Origin: Colletes latitarsis | Lineage: Eukaryota > Arthropoda > Insecta > Hymenoptera > Colletidae | DNA: 64,000 nt | Direction: 5' to 3' | NCBI RefSeq assembly: GCF_051014445.1 | Contig: NW_027488368.1 | Span: 5,828,001-5,892,000 of the forward strand | Shown: piece after piece, positions 34,926-48,899 of the stretch | Layout: every line of letters begins with the position of its first letter | Numbering within the stretch: the stretch's first letter is position 1 | Position numbers and translations under genes: made by a program | Notes under the pieces: model-generated | Databases searched by the model: none | Told to the model about the DNA's origin: nothing | The model's input: the letters and a program-made list of their open reading frames with translations, nothing else

Positions 34926-36745
34926 ATAACGCATGTTAGGTCTAGGTTAGGCCGGGGATTTTCACTCATCAAACTCATACTTTCGCATTCTTCACATACT
35001 TGTTGAACGGATCCAGGGTTTTTACTGGTTTGGATCACGTAGTAATGTGGTACCACACTGAAACATTCAATTAAACCTGGTCTTGATAAATATTTTAGAG
35101 GATAACGCATGTTAGGTCTGGGATAGGTCTGGGATTTGCCCTCATCAGGCTCATACTTTCGCATATTTCTCATACTTCATGGCTAGATCCTGGGCTGTTT
35201 CTGGATTGTATCACGTAGTAATGTGGTACCACACTGAAACAGTCAATTAAGCCTGGTTTTGATCAATATTTTAGAGAATAATTCATGTTAGGTCCAGGTT
35301 AGGTCTGGGATTTGCTCTCGTCGGGCTCATTCTTTCGCATATTTCTCATACTTGATGGCTAGATCCTGGGCTTTTTCCGGATTGCATCACGTAGTAATGA
35401 AGTACAACACTGAAACAGTCAATTAAGCCTGGTTTCCATCAATATTTTAGAGGACAACGCTTGTTAGGTCTAGGTTAGGCCTGGGATTTGCCCTCATCAG
35501 GGTCATACTTTCGCAGTTTTAACATACATGTTGACGTGTTCGAGGGTTTTTTCTGCTTTGTATCACGTAGTAAAAAGGTACCACACTGAAACAGTCCATT
35601 AAACCTGGGGTGGATCAATATTTTAGAGGATAACGCATGTTAGGTCTAAGTTAGCCCTGGGATTTTCACTCATCAGACTCATACTTTCGCATTCTTCACA
35701 TACTTGTTGAACGGATCCTGGGTTTCTTCTGGTTTGGTTCACGTAGTAATGTGATACCACACTGGAACATTCTATTAAACCTGGTCTTGATAAATATTTT
35801 AGAGGATAACGCATGTTAGGTTTGGGTTTGGTCTAGGATTTGCCCTCATCAGGCTCATACTTTCGCATATTTCTCATACTTCATGGCTAGATCCTGGGCT
35901 GTTTCTAGATTGTATCACGTAGCAATGTGGTACCACACTGAAACAGTCCATTAAACCTGGTTTCGATCAATACTTTTGAGGATAACGCATGTTAGGTCTT
36001 GGTTAGGCCGGGGATTTTCACTCAGCAGACTCGTACTTTCGCATTCTTCACATACTTGTTGAACGGATCCTGGGTATTTACTGGTTTGGATCACATAGTA
36101 ATGTGGTACCACACTGAAACATTCAATTAAACCTGGTCTTGATAAATATTTTAGAGGATAACGCATGTTAGGTCTGGGATAGGTCTGGGATTTGCCCTCA
36201 TCAGGCTCATACTTTCGCATATTTCTCATACTTCATGGCTAGATCCTGGGCTGTTTCTGGATTGTATCACGTAGTAATGTGGTACCACACTGAAACAGTC
36301 AATTAAGCCTGGTTTTGATCAATATTTTAGAGAATAATTCATGTTAGGTCCAGGTTAGGTCTGGGATTTGCTCTCGTCGGGCTCATTCTTTCGCATATTT
36401 CTCATACTTGATGGCTAGATCCTGGGCTTTTTCCGGATTGCATCACGTAGTAATGAAGTACAACACTGAAACAGTCAATTAAGCCTGGTTTCCATCAATA
36501 TTTTAGAGGACAACGCTTGTTAGGTCTAGGTTAGGCCTGGGATTTGCCCTCATCAGGGTCATACTTTCGCAGTTTTAACATACATGTTGACGTGTTCGAG
36601 GGTTTTTTCTGCTTTGTATCACGTAGTAAAAAGGTACCACACTGAAACAGTCCATTAAACCTGGGGTGGATCAATATTTTAGAGGATAACGCATGTCAGG
36701 TCTAAGTTAGCCCTGGGATTTTCACTCATCGGACTCATACTTTCG
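34926..36745 (+). repeat. Six-monomer tandem repeat (1056 bp)
   Basis: 34926-35981 is repeated from 35982 to about 36745, where the second copy breaks into another subtype (GTATTCTTCACATAC). Markers include GGCCGGGGATTTTCACTC, CAATTAAGCCTGG, GTCTCGTCGGGCTC style changes, AACGCTTGTTAGG and AAACCTGGGGTGGATC. Confidence 0.8.
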
Positions 36746-39700
36746 TATTCTTCACATACTTGTTGAACGGATCCTGGGTTTTTTCTGGTTTGGATTACGT
36801 TGTAATAAGGGACCACACTGAAACAATCAAATAAACCTGGTCTTGATAAATATTTTAGAGGATAACGCATGTTAGGTCTGCGTTAGGTCTAGGATTTGCC
36901 CTCGTCAGGCTCATACTTTCGCATATTTCTGATACTTCATGGCTAGATCCTGGGCTATTTCTGGATTGGATCACGTAGTAATGTGGTACCACACTGAAAC
37001 AGTCGATTAAACCAGGTTTCGATCAATATTTTTGAGGATAACGCAAGTTAGGTCTGGGATAGGTCTGGGATTCGCCCTCATCAGGCTCATACTTTCGCAT
37101 ATTTCTCATACTTGATGGCTAGATCCTGGGTTTTTTCCGGTTTGGGTCGCGTAGTAGTGTGGTACCACACTGAAACAGTCGATTAAACCTGGTTTCGAAC
37201 AATATTTTTTAGGATAACGCATGTTAGGTCTAGGTTAGGCCGGGGATTTTCACTCATCAAACTCATACTTTCGCATTCTTCACATACTTGTTGAACGGAT
37301 CCTGGGTTTTTACTGGTTTGGATCACGTAGTAATGTGGTACCACACTGAAACATTCAATTAAACCTGGTCTTGATAAATATTTTAGAGGTTAACGCATGT
37401 TAGGTTTGGGTTAGGTCTTGGATTTGCCCCCATCAGTCCCATACTTTCGCATATCTCTCATACTTCATGGCTAGACCCTGGGCTGTTTCTGGATTGTATC
37501 ACGTAGTAATGTGGTACCACGCTGAAACAGTCAATTAAACCTGATTTCGATCAATATTTTAGAGGATAACGTAAGTTAGGTCTGGGATAGGTCTGGGATT
37601 CGCCCTCATCAGGCTCATACTTTCGCATATTTCTCATACTTGATGGCTAGATCCTGGGTTTTTTCCGGTTTGGGTCGCGTAGTAGTGTGGTACCACACTG
37701 AAACAGTCGATTAAACCTGGTTTCGAACAATATTTTTTAGGATAACGCATGTTAGGTCTAGGTTAGGCCGGGGATTTTCACTCATCAAACTCATACTTTC
37801 GCATTCTTCACATACTTGTTGAACGGATCCTGGGTTTTTACTGGTTTGGATCACGTAGTAATGTGGTACCACACTGAAACATTCAATTAAACCTGGTCTT
37901 GATAAATATTTTAGAGGATAACGCATGTTATGTCTGGGATAGGTCTGGGATTTGCCCTCATCAGGCTCATACTTTCGCATATTTCTCATACTTCATGGCT
38001 AGATCCTGGGCTGTTTCTGGATTGTATCACGTAGTAATGTGGTACCACACTGAAACAGTCAATTAAGCCTGGTTTTGATCAATATTTTAGAGAATAATTC
38101 ATGTTAGGTCCAGGTTAGGTCTGGGATTTGCTCTCGTCGGCCTCATTCTTTCGCATATTTCTCATACTTGATGGCTAGATCCTGGGCTTTTTCCGGATTG
38201 CATCACGTAGTAATGAAGTACAACACTGAAACAGTCAATTAAGCCTGGTTTCCATCAATATTTTAGAGGACAACGCTTGTTAGGTCTAGGTTAGGCCTGG
38301 GATTTGCCCTCATCAGGGTCATACTTTCGCAGTTTTAACATACATGTTGACGTGTTCGAGGGTTTTGTCTGCTTTGTATCACGTAGTAAAAGGTACCACA
38401 CTGAAACAGTCCATTAAACCTGGGGTGGATCAATATTTTAGAGGATAACGCATGTTAGGTCTAGGTTAGCCCTGGGATTTTCACTCATCAGACTCATACT
38501 TTCGCATTCTTCACATACTTGTTGAACGGATCCTGGGTTTCTTCTGCTTTGGTTCACGTAGTAATGTGATACCACACTGGAACATTCTGTTAAACCTGGT
38601 CTTGATAAATATTTTAGAGGATAACGCATGTTAGGTTTGGGTTTGGTCTAGGATTTGCCCTCATCAGGCTCATACTTTCGCATATTTCTCATACTTCATG
38701 GCTAGATCCTGGGCTGTTTCTGGATTGTATCACGTAGTAATGTGGTACCACGCTGAAACAGTCAATTAAACCTGGTTTCGTTCAATATTTTAGAGAATAA
38801 TTCATGTCAGGTCTAGGTTAGGTCTGGGATTTGCTCTCATCAGGCTCATTCTTTCGCATATTTCCCATACTTGATGGCTAGATCCTGGGCTTTTTCCGGA
38901 TTGCATCACGTAGTAATGAAGTACAACACTGAAACAGTCAATTCGACATGGTTTCCATCAATATTTTAGAGGACAACGCATGTTAGGTCTAGGTTAGGCC
39001 TGGGATTTGCCCTCATCAGGGTCATACTTTCGCAGTTTTAACATACATGTTGACGTGTTCGAGGGTTTTGTCTGCTTTGTATCACGTAGTAAAAGGTACC
39101 ACACTGAAACAGTCCATTAAACCTGGGGTGGATCAATATTTTAGAGGATAACGCATGTTAGGTCTAGGTTAGCCCTGGGATTTTCACTCATCAGACTCAT
39201 ACTTTCGCATTCTTCACATACTTGTTGAACGGATCCTGGGTTTCTTCTGCTTTGGTTCACGTAGTAATGTGATACCACACTGGAACATTCTATTAAACCT
39301 GGTCTTGATAAATATTTTAGAGGATAACGCATGTTAGGTTTGGGTTTGGTCTAGGATTTGCCCTCATCAGGCTCATACTTTCGCATATTTCTCATACTTC
39401 ATGGCTAGATCCTGGGCTGTTTCTGGATTGTATCACGTAGTAATGTGGTACCACGCTGAAACAGTCAATTAAACCTGGTTTCGTTCAATATTTTAGAGAA
39501 TAATTCATGTCAGGTCTAGGTTAGGTCTGGGATTTGCTCTCATCAGGCTCATTCTTTCGCATATTTCCCATACTTGATGGCTAGATCCTGGGCTTTTTCC
39601 GGATTGCATCACGTAGTAATGAAGTACAACACTGAAACAGTCAATTCGACATGGTTTCCATCAATATTTTAGAGGACAACGCATGTTAGGTCTAGGTTAG

Positions 39701-42035
39701 GCCTGGGATTTGCCCTCATCAGGGTCATACTTTCGCAGTTTTAACATACATGTTGACGTGTTCGAGGGTTTTGTCTGCTTTGTATCACGTAGTAAAAGGT
39801 ACCACACTGAAACAGTCCATTAAACCTGGGGTGGATCAATATTTTAGAGGATAACGCATGTTAGGTCTAGGTTAGCCCTGGGATTTTCACTCATCAGACT
39901 CATACTTTCGCATTCTTCACATACTTGTTGAACGGATCCTGGGTTTCTTCTGCTTTGGTTCACGTAGTAATGTGATACCACACTGGAACATTCTATTAAA
40001 CCTGGTCTTGATAAATATTTTAGAGGATAACGCATGTTAGGTTTGGGTTTGGTCTAGGATTTGCCCTCATCAGGCTCATACTTTCGCATATTTCTCATAC
40101 TTCATGGCTAGATCCTGGGCTGTTTCTGGATTGTATCACGTAGTAATGTGGTACCACGCTGAAACAGTCAATTAAACCTGGTTTCGTTCAATATTTTAGA
40201 GAATAATTCATGTCAGGTCTAGGTTAGGTCTGGGATTTGCTCTCATCAGGCTCATTCTTTCGCATATTTCCCATACTTGATGGCTAGATCCTGGGCTTTT
40301 TCCGGATTGCATCACGTAGTAATGAAGTACAACACTGAAACAGTCAATTCAACATGGTTTCCATCAATATTTTAGAGGACAACGCATGTTAGGTCTAGGT
40401 TAGGCCTGGGATTTGCCCTCATCAGGGTCATACTTTCGCAGTTTTAACATACATGTTGACGTGATCGAGGGTTTCCTCTGCTTTGGATCACGTAGTAAAG
40501 TGGTACCACACTGAAACAGTCCATTAAACCTGATTTGGATCAATATTTTAGAGGATAACGCATGTTAGGTCTAGGTTAGCCCTGGGATTTTCACTCATCA
40601 GACTCATACTTTTGCATTCTTCACATACTTGTTGAACGGATCCTGGGTTTTTTCTGGTTTGGTTCACGTAGTAATGTGGTACCACACTGGAACATTCTAT
40701 TAAACCTGGTCTTGATAAATATTTTAGAGGATAACGCATGTTAGGTTTGGGTTAGGTCTAGGATTTGCCCTCATCAGGCTCATACTTTCGCATATTTCTC
40801 ATATTTCATGGCTAGATCCTGGGCTGTTTCTGGATTGTATCACGTAGTAATGTGGTACCACGCTGAAACAGTCAATTAAACCTGGTTTCGTTCAATATTT
40901 TAGAGGATAACGCAAGTTAGGTCTGGGATAGGTCTGGGATTTGCCCTCATCAGGCTCATACTTTCGCGTTTTTCACATGCTTGTTGAACAGATCCTGGGT
41001 TTTTTCTGGTTTGGATCACGTAGTAGTGTGGTACCACACTGAAACAGACCATTAAACCAGGTTTCGATCAATATTTTTGAGGATAACGCATGTTAGGTCT
41101 GGGATAGGTCTGGGATTTGCCCTCATCAGACTCATACTTTCGCACACTTCACGTACTCGTTGAACAGATCCTGTGTTATTTTCTGGTTTGGATCACATAG
41201 TAATGTGGTACCACACTGAAACAGTCGATTAAACCAGGTTGCGATCAATATTTTTGAGGATAACGCATGTTAGGTCTAGGTTAGGCCTGGGATTTTCACT
41301 CATCAGACTCATACTTTCGCACACTTGACATACTTGTTGAACGGATCCTGGGTTTTTTCTGGTTTGGATTACGTATTAATGTGGGACCACACTGAAACAA
41401 TCAGATAAACCTGGTCTTGATAAATATTTTAGAGGATAACGCATGTTAGGTCTGCGTTAGGTCTAGGATTTGCCCTCGTCAGGCTCATACTTTCGCATAT
41501 TTCTCATACTTCATGGCTAGATCCTGGGCTATTTCTGGATTGGATCACGTAGTAAGGTGATACCACACTGAAACAGTCGATTAAACCAGGTTTCGATCAA
41601 TATTTTTGAGGATAACGCAAGTTAGGTCTGGGATAGGTCTGGGATTTGCCCTCATCAGGCTCATACTTTCGCGTTTTTCACATACTTGTTGAACAGATCC
41701 TGGGTTTTTTCCGGTTTGGGTCAAGTAGTAGTGTGGTACCAGACTGAAACAGCTGATTAAACCTGGTTTCGATCAATATTTTTGAGGATAACGCATGTTA
41801 GGTCTAGGTTAGCCCTGGGATTTTCACTCAGCAGACTCATACTTTCGCATTCTTCACATACTTGTTGAACGGATCCCGGGTTTTTACTGGTTTGGATCAC
41901 GTTGTAATGTGGTACCACACTGAAACAGTCGATTAAACCTGGTTTCGATCATATATTTTAGAGGATAACGCAAGTTTGGTCTGGGATAGGTCTGGGATTT
42001 GCCCTCATCAGGCTCATACTTTCGCGTTTTTCACA
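36745..42035 (+). repeat. 43-monomer-offset duplication, copy 1
   Basis: Matches 44312-48899 with an offset of 7567 bp (36841 with 44408, 37711 with 45278, 38438 with 46005). After the 4-mer array the offset drops to 6864 bp (40548 with 47412), because copy 2 has one fewer 703-bp unit. It ends near 42035, where ACATGCTTG stands against ACATACTTG. Confidence 0.85.
38281..40389 (+). repeat. Four-monomer tandem repeat, three copies of 703 bp
   Basis: Units start at 38281, 38984 and 39687, and a diverged continuation starts at 40390. Each unit has one C-subtype monomer with AGTAAAAGGTACCACACTG, one with AAACCTGGGGTGGATC, one with ACTGGAACATTCT, and one F-subtype monomer with TCAATTCGACATGG or TCAATTCAACATGG. 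Units are nearly identical. Confidence 0.88.
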
Positions 42036-42303
42036 TGCTTGTTGAACAGATCCTGGGTTTTTTCTGGTTTGGATCACGTAGTAGTGTGGTACCACACTGA
42101 AACAGACCATTAAACCAGGTTTCGATCAATATTTTAGAGAATAATTCATGTTAGGTCCAGGTTAGGTCTGGGATTTGCTCTCGTCGGGCTCATTCTTTCG
42201 CATATTTCTCATACTTGATGGCTAGATCCTGGGCTTTTTCCGGATTGCATCACGTAGTAATGAAGTACAACACTGAAACAGTCAATTAAGCCTGGTTTCC
42301 ATC

Positions 42304-45300
42304 AATATTTTAGAGGACAACGCTTGTTAGGTCTAGGTTAGGCCTGGGATTTGCCCTCATCAGGGTCATACTTTCGCAGTTTTAACATACATGTTGACGT
42401 GTTCGAGGGTTTTTTCTGCATTGTATCACGTAGTAAAAAGGTACCACACTGAAACAGTCCATTAAACCTGGGGTGGATCAATATTTTAGAGGATAACGCA
42501 TGTCAGGTCTAAGTTAGCCCTGGGATTTTCACTCATCGGACTCATACTTTCGCATTCTTCACATACTTGTTGAACGGATCCTGGGTTTCTTCTGGTTTGG
42601 TTCACGTAGTAATGTGATACCACACTGGAACATTCTATTAAACCTGGTCTTGATAAATATTTTAGAGGATAACGCAAGTTAGGTCTGGGATAGGTCTGGG
42701 ATTTGCCCTCATCAGGCTCATACTTTCGTATTCTTCACATACTTGTTGAACGGATCCTGGGTTTTTTCTGGTTTGGATTACGTAGTAATAAGGGACCACA
42801 CTGAAACAATCAAATAAACCTGGTCTTGATAAATATTTTAGAGGATAACGCATGTTAGGTCTGCGTTAGGTCTAGGATTTGCCCTCGTCAGGCTCATACT
42901 TTCGCATATTTCTGATACTTCATGGCTAGATCCTGGGCTATTTCTGGATTGGATCACGTAGTAATGTGGTACCACACTGAAACAGTCGATTAAACCAGGT
43001 TTCGATCAATATTTTTGAGGATAACGCAAGTTAGGTCTGGGATAGGTCTGGGATTCGCCCTCATCAGGCTCATACTTTCGCATATTTCTCATACTTGATG
43101 GCTAGATCCTGGGTTTTTTCCGGTTTGGGTCGCGTAGTAGTGTGGTACCACACTGAAACAGTCGATTAAACCTGGTTTCGAACAATATTTTTTAGGATAA
43201 CGCATGTTAGGTCTAGGTTAGGCCGGGGATTTTCACTCATCAAACTCATACTTTCGCATTCTTCACATACTTGTTGAACGGATCCTGGGTTTTTACTGGT
43301 TTGGATCACGTAGTAATGTGGTACCACACTGAAACATTCAATTAAACCTGGTCTTGATAAATATTTTAGAGGTTAACGCATGTTAGGTTTGGGTTAGGTC
43401 TTGGATTTGCCCCCATCAGTCCCATACTTTCGCATATCTCTCATACTTCATGGCTAGACCCTGGGCTGTTTCTGGATTGTATCACGTAGTAATGTGGTAC
43501 CACGCTGAAACAGTCAATTAAACCTGATTTCGATCAATATTTTAGAGGATAACGTAAGTTAGGTCTGGGATAGGTCTGGGATTCGCCCTCATCAGGCTCA
43601 TACTTTCGCATATTTCTCATACTTGATGGCTAGATCCTGGGTTTTTTCCGGTTTGGGTCGCGTAGTAGTGTGGTACCACACTGAAACAGTCGATTAAACC
43701 TGGTTTCGAACAATATTTTTTAGGATAACGCATGTTAGGTCTAGGTTAGGCCGGGGATTTTCACTCATCAAACTCATACTTTCGCATTCTTCACATACTT
43801 GTTGAACGGATCCTGGGTTTTTACTGGTTTGGATCACGTAGTAATGTGGTACCACACTGGAACATTCTATTAAACCTGGTCTTGATAAATATTTTAGAGG
43901 ACAACGCTTGTTAGGTCTAGGTTAGGCCTGGGATTTGCCCTCATCAGGGTCATACTTTCGCAGTTTTAACATACATGTTGACGTGTTCGAGGGTTTTTTC
44001 TGCTTTGTATCACGTAGTAAAAAGGTACCACACTGAAACAGTCCATTAAACCTGGGGTGGATCAATATTTTAGAGGATAACGCATGTCAGGTCTAAGTTA
44101 GCCCTGGGATTTTCACTCATCGGACTCATACTTTCGCATTCTTCACATACTTGTTGAACGGATCCTGGGTTTCTTCTGGTTTGGTTCACGTAGTAATGTG
44201 ATACCACACTGGAACATTCTATTAAACCTGGTCTTGATAAATATTTTAGAGGATAACGCAAGTTAGGTCTGGGATAGGTCTGGGATTTGCCCTCATCAGG
44301 CTCATACTTTCGTATTCTTCACATACTTGTTGAACGGATCCTGGGTTTTTTCTGGTTTGGATTACGTAGTAATAAGGGACCACACTGAAACAATCAAATA
44401 AACCTGGTCTTGATAAATATTTTAGAGGATAACGCATGTTAGGTCTGCGTTAGGTCTAGGATTTGCCCTCGTCAGGCTCATACTTTCGCATATTTCTGAT
44501 ACTTCATGGCTAGATCCTGGGCTATTTCTGGATTGGATCACGTAGTAATGTGGTACCACACTGAAACAGTCGATTAAACCAGGTTTCGATCAATATTTTT
44601 GAGGATAACGCAAGTTAGGTCTGGGATAGGTCTGGGATTCGCCCTCATCAGGCTCATACTTTCGCATATTTCTCATACTTGATGGCTAGATCCTGGGTTT
44701 TTTCCGGTTTGGGTCGCGTAGTAGTGTGGTACCACACTGAAACAGTCGATTAAACCTGGTTTCGAACAATATTTTTTAGGATAACGCATGTTAGGTCTAG
44801 GTTAGGCCGGGGATTTTCACTCATCAAACTCATACTTTCGCATTCTTCACATACTTGTTGAACGGATCCTGGGTTTTTACTGGTTTGGATCACGTAGTAA
44901 TGTGGTACCACACTGAAACATTCAATTAAACCTGGTCTTGATAAATATTTTAGAGGTTAACGCATGTTAGGTTTGGGTTAGGTCTTGGATTTGCCCCCAT
45001 CAGTCCCATACTTTCGCATATCTCTCATACTTCATGGCTAGACCCTGGGCTGTTTCTGGATTGTATCACGTAGTAATGTGATACCACGCTGAAACAGTCA
45101 ATTAAACCTGATTTCGATCAATATTTTAGAGGATAACGTAAGTTAGGTCTGGGATAGGTCTGGGATTCGCCCTCATCAGGCTCATACTTTCGCATATTTC
45201 TCATACTTGATGGCTAGATCCTGGGTTTTTTCCGGTTTGGGTCGCGTAGTAGTGTGGTACCACACTGAAACAGTCGATTAAACCTGGTTTCGAACAATAT

Positions 45301-45443
45301 TTTTTAGGATAACGCATGTTAGGTCTAGGTTAGGCCGGGGATTTTCACTCATCAAACTCATACTTTCGCATTCTTCACATACTTGTTGAACGGATCCTGG
45401 GTTTTTACTGGTTTGGATCACGTAGTAATGTGGTACCACACTG
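42304..45443 (+). repeat. Nine-monomer tandem repeat (1584 bp x 2)
   Basis: 42304-43859 aligns with 43888-45443 with an offset of 1584 bp. Markers are AACGCTTGTTAGG, AAACCTGGGGTGGATC, GTAATAAGGGACCACACTG, CGAACAATATTTTTTAGG and AGACCCTGGGC. The second unit overlaps the start of the 43-monomer copy 2, so this tandem duplication and the larger one share sequence. Confidence 0.85.
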
Positions 45444-48400
45444 AAACATTCAATTAAACCTGGTCTTGATAAATATTTTAGAGGATAACGCATGTTATGT
45501 CTGGGATAGGTCTGGGATTTGCCCTCATCAGGCTCATACTTTCGCATATTTCTCATACTTCATGGCTAGATCCTGGGCTGTTTCTGGATTGTATCACGTA
45601 GTAATGTGGTACCACACTGAAACAGTCAATTAAGCCTGGTTTTGATCAATATTTTAGAGAATAATTCATGTTAGGTCCAGGTTAGGTCTGGGATTTGCTC
45701 TCGTCGGCCTCATTCTTTCGCATATTTCTCATACTTGATGGCTAGATCCTGGGCTTTTTCCGGATTGCATCACGTAGTAATGAAGTACAACACTGAAACA
45801 GTCAATTAAGCCTGGTTTCCATCAATATTTTAGAGGACAACGCTTGTTAGGTCTAGGTTAGGCCTGGGATTTGCCCTCATCAGGGTCATACTTTCGCAGT
45901 TTTAACATACATGTTGACGTGTTCGAGGGTTTTGTCTGCTTTGTATCACGTAGTAAAAGGTACCACACTGAAACAGTCCATTAAACCTGGGGTGGATCAA
46001 TATTTTAGAGGATAACGCATGTTAGGTCTAGGTTAGCCCTGGGATTTTCACTCATCAGACTCATACTTTCGCATTCTTCACATACTTGTTGAACGGATCC
46101 TGGGTTTCTTCTGCTTTGGTTCACGTAGTAATGTGATACCACACTGGAACATTCTATTAAACCTGGTCTTGATAAATATTTTAGAGGATAACGCATGTTA
46201 GGTTTGGGTTTGGTCTAGGATTTGCCCTCATCAGGCTCATACTTTCGCATATTTCTCATACTTCATGGCTAGATCCTGGGCTGTTTCTGGATTGTATCAC
46301 GTAGTAATGTGGTACCACGCTGAAACAGTCAATTAAACCTGGTTTCGTTCAATATTTTAGAGAATAATTCATGTCAGGTCTAGGTTAGGTCTGGGATTTG
46401 CTCTCATCAGGCTCATTCGTTCGCATATTTCCCATACTTGATGGCTAGATCCTGGGCTTTTTCCGGATTGCATCACGTAGTAATGAAGTACAACACTGAA
46501 TCAGTCAATTCAACATGGTTTCCATCAATATTTTAGAGGACAACGCATGTTAGGTCTAGGTTAGGCCTGGGATTTGCCCTCATCAGGGTCATACTTTCGC
46601 AGTTTTAACATACATGTTGACGTGTTCGAGGGTTTTGTCTGCTTTGTATCACGTAGTAAAAGGTACCACACTGAAACAGTCCATTAAACCTGGGGTGGAT
46701 CAATATTTTAGAGGATAACGCATGTTAGGTCTAGGTTAGCCCTGGGATTTTCACTCATCAGACTCATACTTTCGCATTCTTCACATACTTGTTGAACGGA
46801 TCCTGGGTTTCTTCTGCTTTGGTTCACGTAGTAATGTGATACCACACTGGAACATTCTATTAAACCTGGTCTTGATAAATATTTTAGAGGATAACGCATG
46901 TTAGGTTTGGGTTTGGTCTAGGATTTGCCCTCATCAGGCTCATACTTTCGCATATTTCTCATACTTCATGGCTAGATCCTGGGCTGTTTCTGGATTGTAT
47001 CACGTAGTAATGTGGTACCACGCTGAAACAGTCAATTAAACCTGGTTTCGTTCAATATTTTAGAGAATAATTCATGTCAGGTCTAGGTTAGGTCTGGGAT
47101 TTGCTCTCATCAGGCTCATTCTTTCGCATATTTCCCATACTTGATGGCTAGATCCTGGGCTTTTTCCGGATTGCATCACGTAGTAATGAAGTACAACACT
47201 GAAACAGTCAATTCAACATGGTTTCCATCAATATTTTAGAGGACAACGCATGTTAGGTCTAGGTTAGGCCTGGGATTTGCCCTCATCAGGGTCATACTTT
47301 CGCAGTTTTAACATACATGTTGACGTGATCGAGGGTTTCCTCTGCTTTGGATCACGTAGTAAAGTGGTACCACACTGAAACAGTCCATTAAACCTGATTT
47401 GGATCAATATTTTAGAGGATAACGCATGTTAGGTCTAGGTTAGCCCTGGGATTTTCACTCATCAGACTCATACTTTTGCATTCTTCACATACTTGTTGAA
47501 CGGATCCTGGGTTTTTTCTGGTTTGGTTCACGTAGTAATGTGGTACCACACTGGAACATTCTATTAAACCTGGTCTTGATAAATATTTTAGAGGATAACG
47601 CATGTTAGGTTTGGGTTAGGTCTAGGATTTGCCCTCATCAGGCTCATACTTTCGCATATTTCTCATATTTCATGGCTAGATCCTGGGCTGTTTCTGGATT
47701 GTATCACGTAGTAATGTGGTACCACGCTGAAACAGTCAATTAAACCTGGTTTCGTTCAATATTTTAGAGGATAACGCAAGTTAGGTCTGGGATAGGTCTG
47801 GGATTTGCCCTCATCAGGCTCATACTTTCGCGTTTTTCACATGCTTGTTGAACAGATCCTGGGTTTTTTCTGGTTTGGATCACGTAGTAGTGTGGTACCA
47901 CACTGAAACAGACCATTAAACCAGGTTTCGATCAATATTTTTGAGGATAACGCATGTTAGGTCTGGGATAGGTCTGGGATTTGCCCTCATCAGACTCATA
48001 CTTTCGCACACTTCACGTACTCGTTGAACAGATCCTGTGTTATTTTCTGGTTTGGATCACATAGTAATGTGGTACCACACTGAAACAGTCGATTAAACCA
48101 GGTTGCGATCAATATTTTTGAGGATAACGCATGTTAGGTCTAGGTTAGGCCTGGGATTTTCACTCATCAGACTCATACTTTCGCACACTTGACATACTTG
48201 TTGAACGGATCCTGGGTTTTTTCTGGTTTGGATTACGTATTAATGTGGGACCACACTGAAACAATCAGATAAACCTGGTCTTGATAAATATTTTAGAGGA
48301 TAACGCATGTTAGGTCTGCGTTAGGTCTAGGATTTGCCCTCGTCAGGCTCATACTTTCGCATATTTCTCATACTTCATGGCTAGATCGTGGGCTATTTCT

Positions 48401-48899
48401 GGGTTGGATCACGTAGTAAGGTGATACCACACTGAAACAGTCGATTAAACCAGGTTTCGATCAATATTTTTGAGGATAACGCAAGTTAGGTCTGGGATAG
48501 GTCTGGGATTTGCCCTCATCAGGCTCATACTTTCGCGTTTTTCACATACTTGTTGAACAGATCCTGGGTTTTTTCCGGTTTGGGTCAAGTAGTAGTGTGG
48601 TACCAGACTGAAACAGCTGATTAAACCTGGTTTCGATCAATATTTTTGAGGATAACGCATGTTAGGTCTAGGTTAGCCCTGGGATTTTCACTCAGCAGAC
48701 TCATACTTTCGCATTCTTCACATACTTGTTGAACGGATCCCGGGTTTTTACTGGTTTGGATCACGTTGTAATGTGGTACCACACTGAAACAGTCGATTAA
48801 ACCTGGTTTCGATCATATATTTTAGAGGATAACGCAAGTTTGGTCTGGGATAGGTCTGGGATTTGCCCTCATCAGGCTCATACTTTCGCGTTTTTCACA
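44312..48899 (+). repeat. 43-monomer-offset duplication, copy 2
   Basis: Partner of 36745-42035. It contains two rather than three 703-bp four-mers (starting at 45848 and 46551). Its right part, from 47581, is the first unit of the 1410-bp eight-mer array. Confidence 0.85.
45848..47253 (+). repeat. Four-monomer tandem repeat, two copies of 703 bp
   Basis: Equivalent of 38281-40389 but one unit shorter. This explains the 703-bp step between the 7567- and 6864-bp offsets. Confidence 0.85.
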
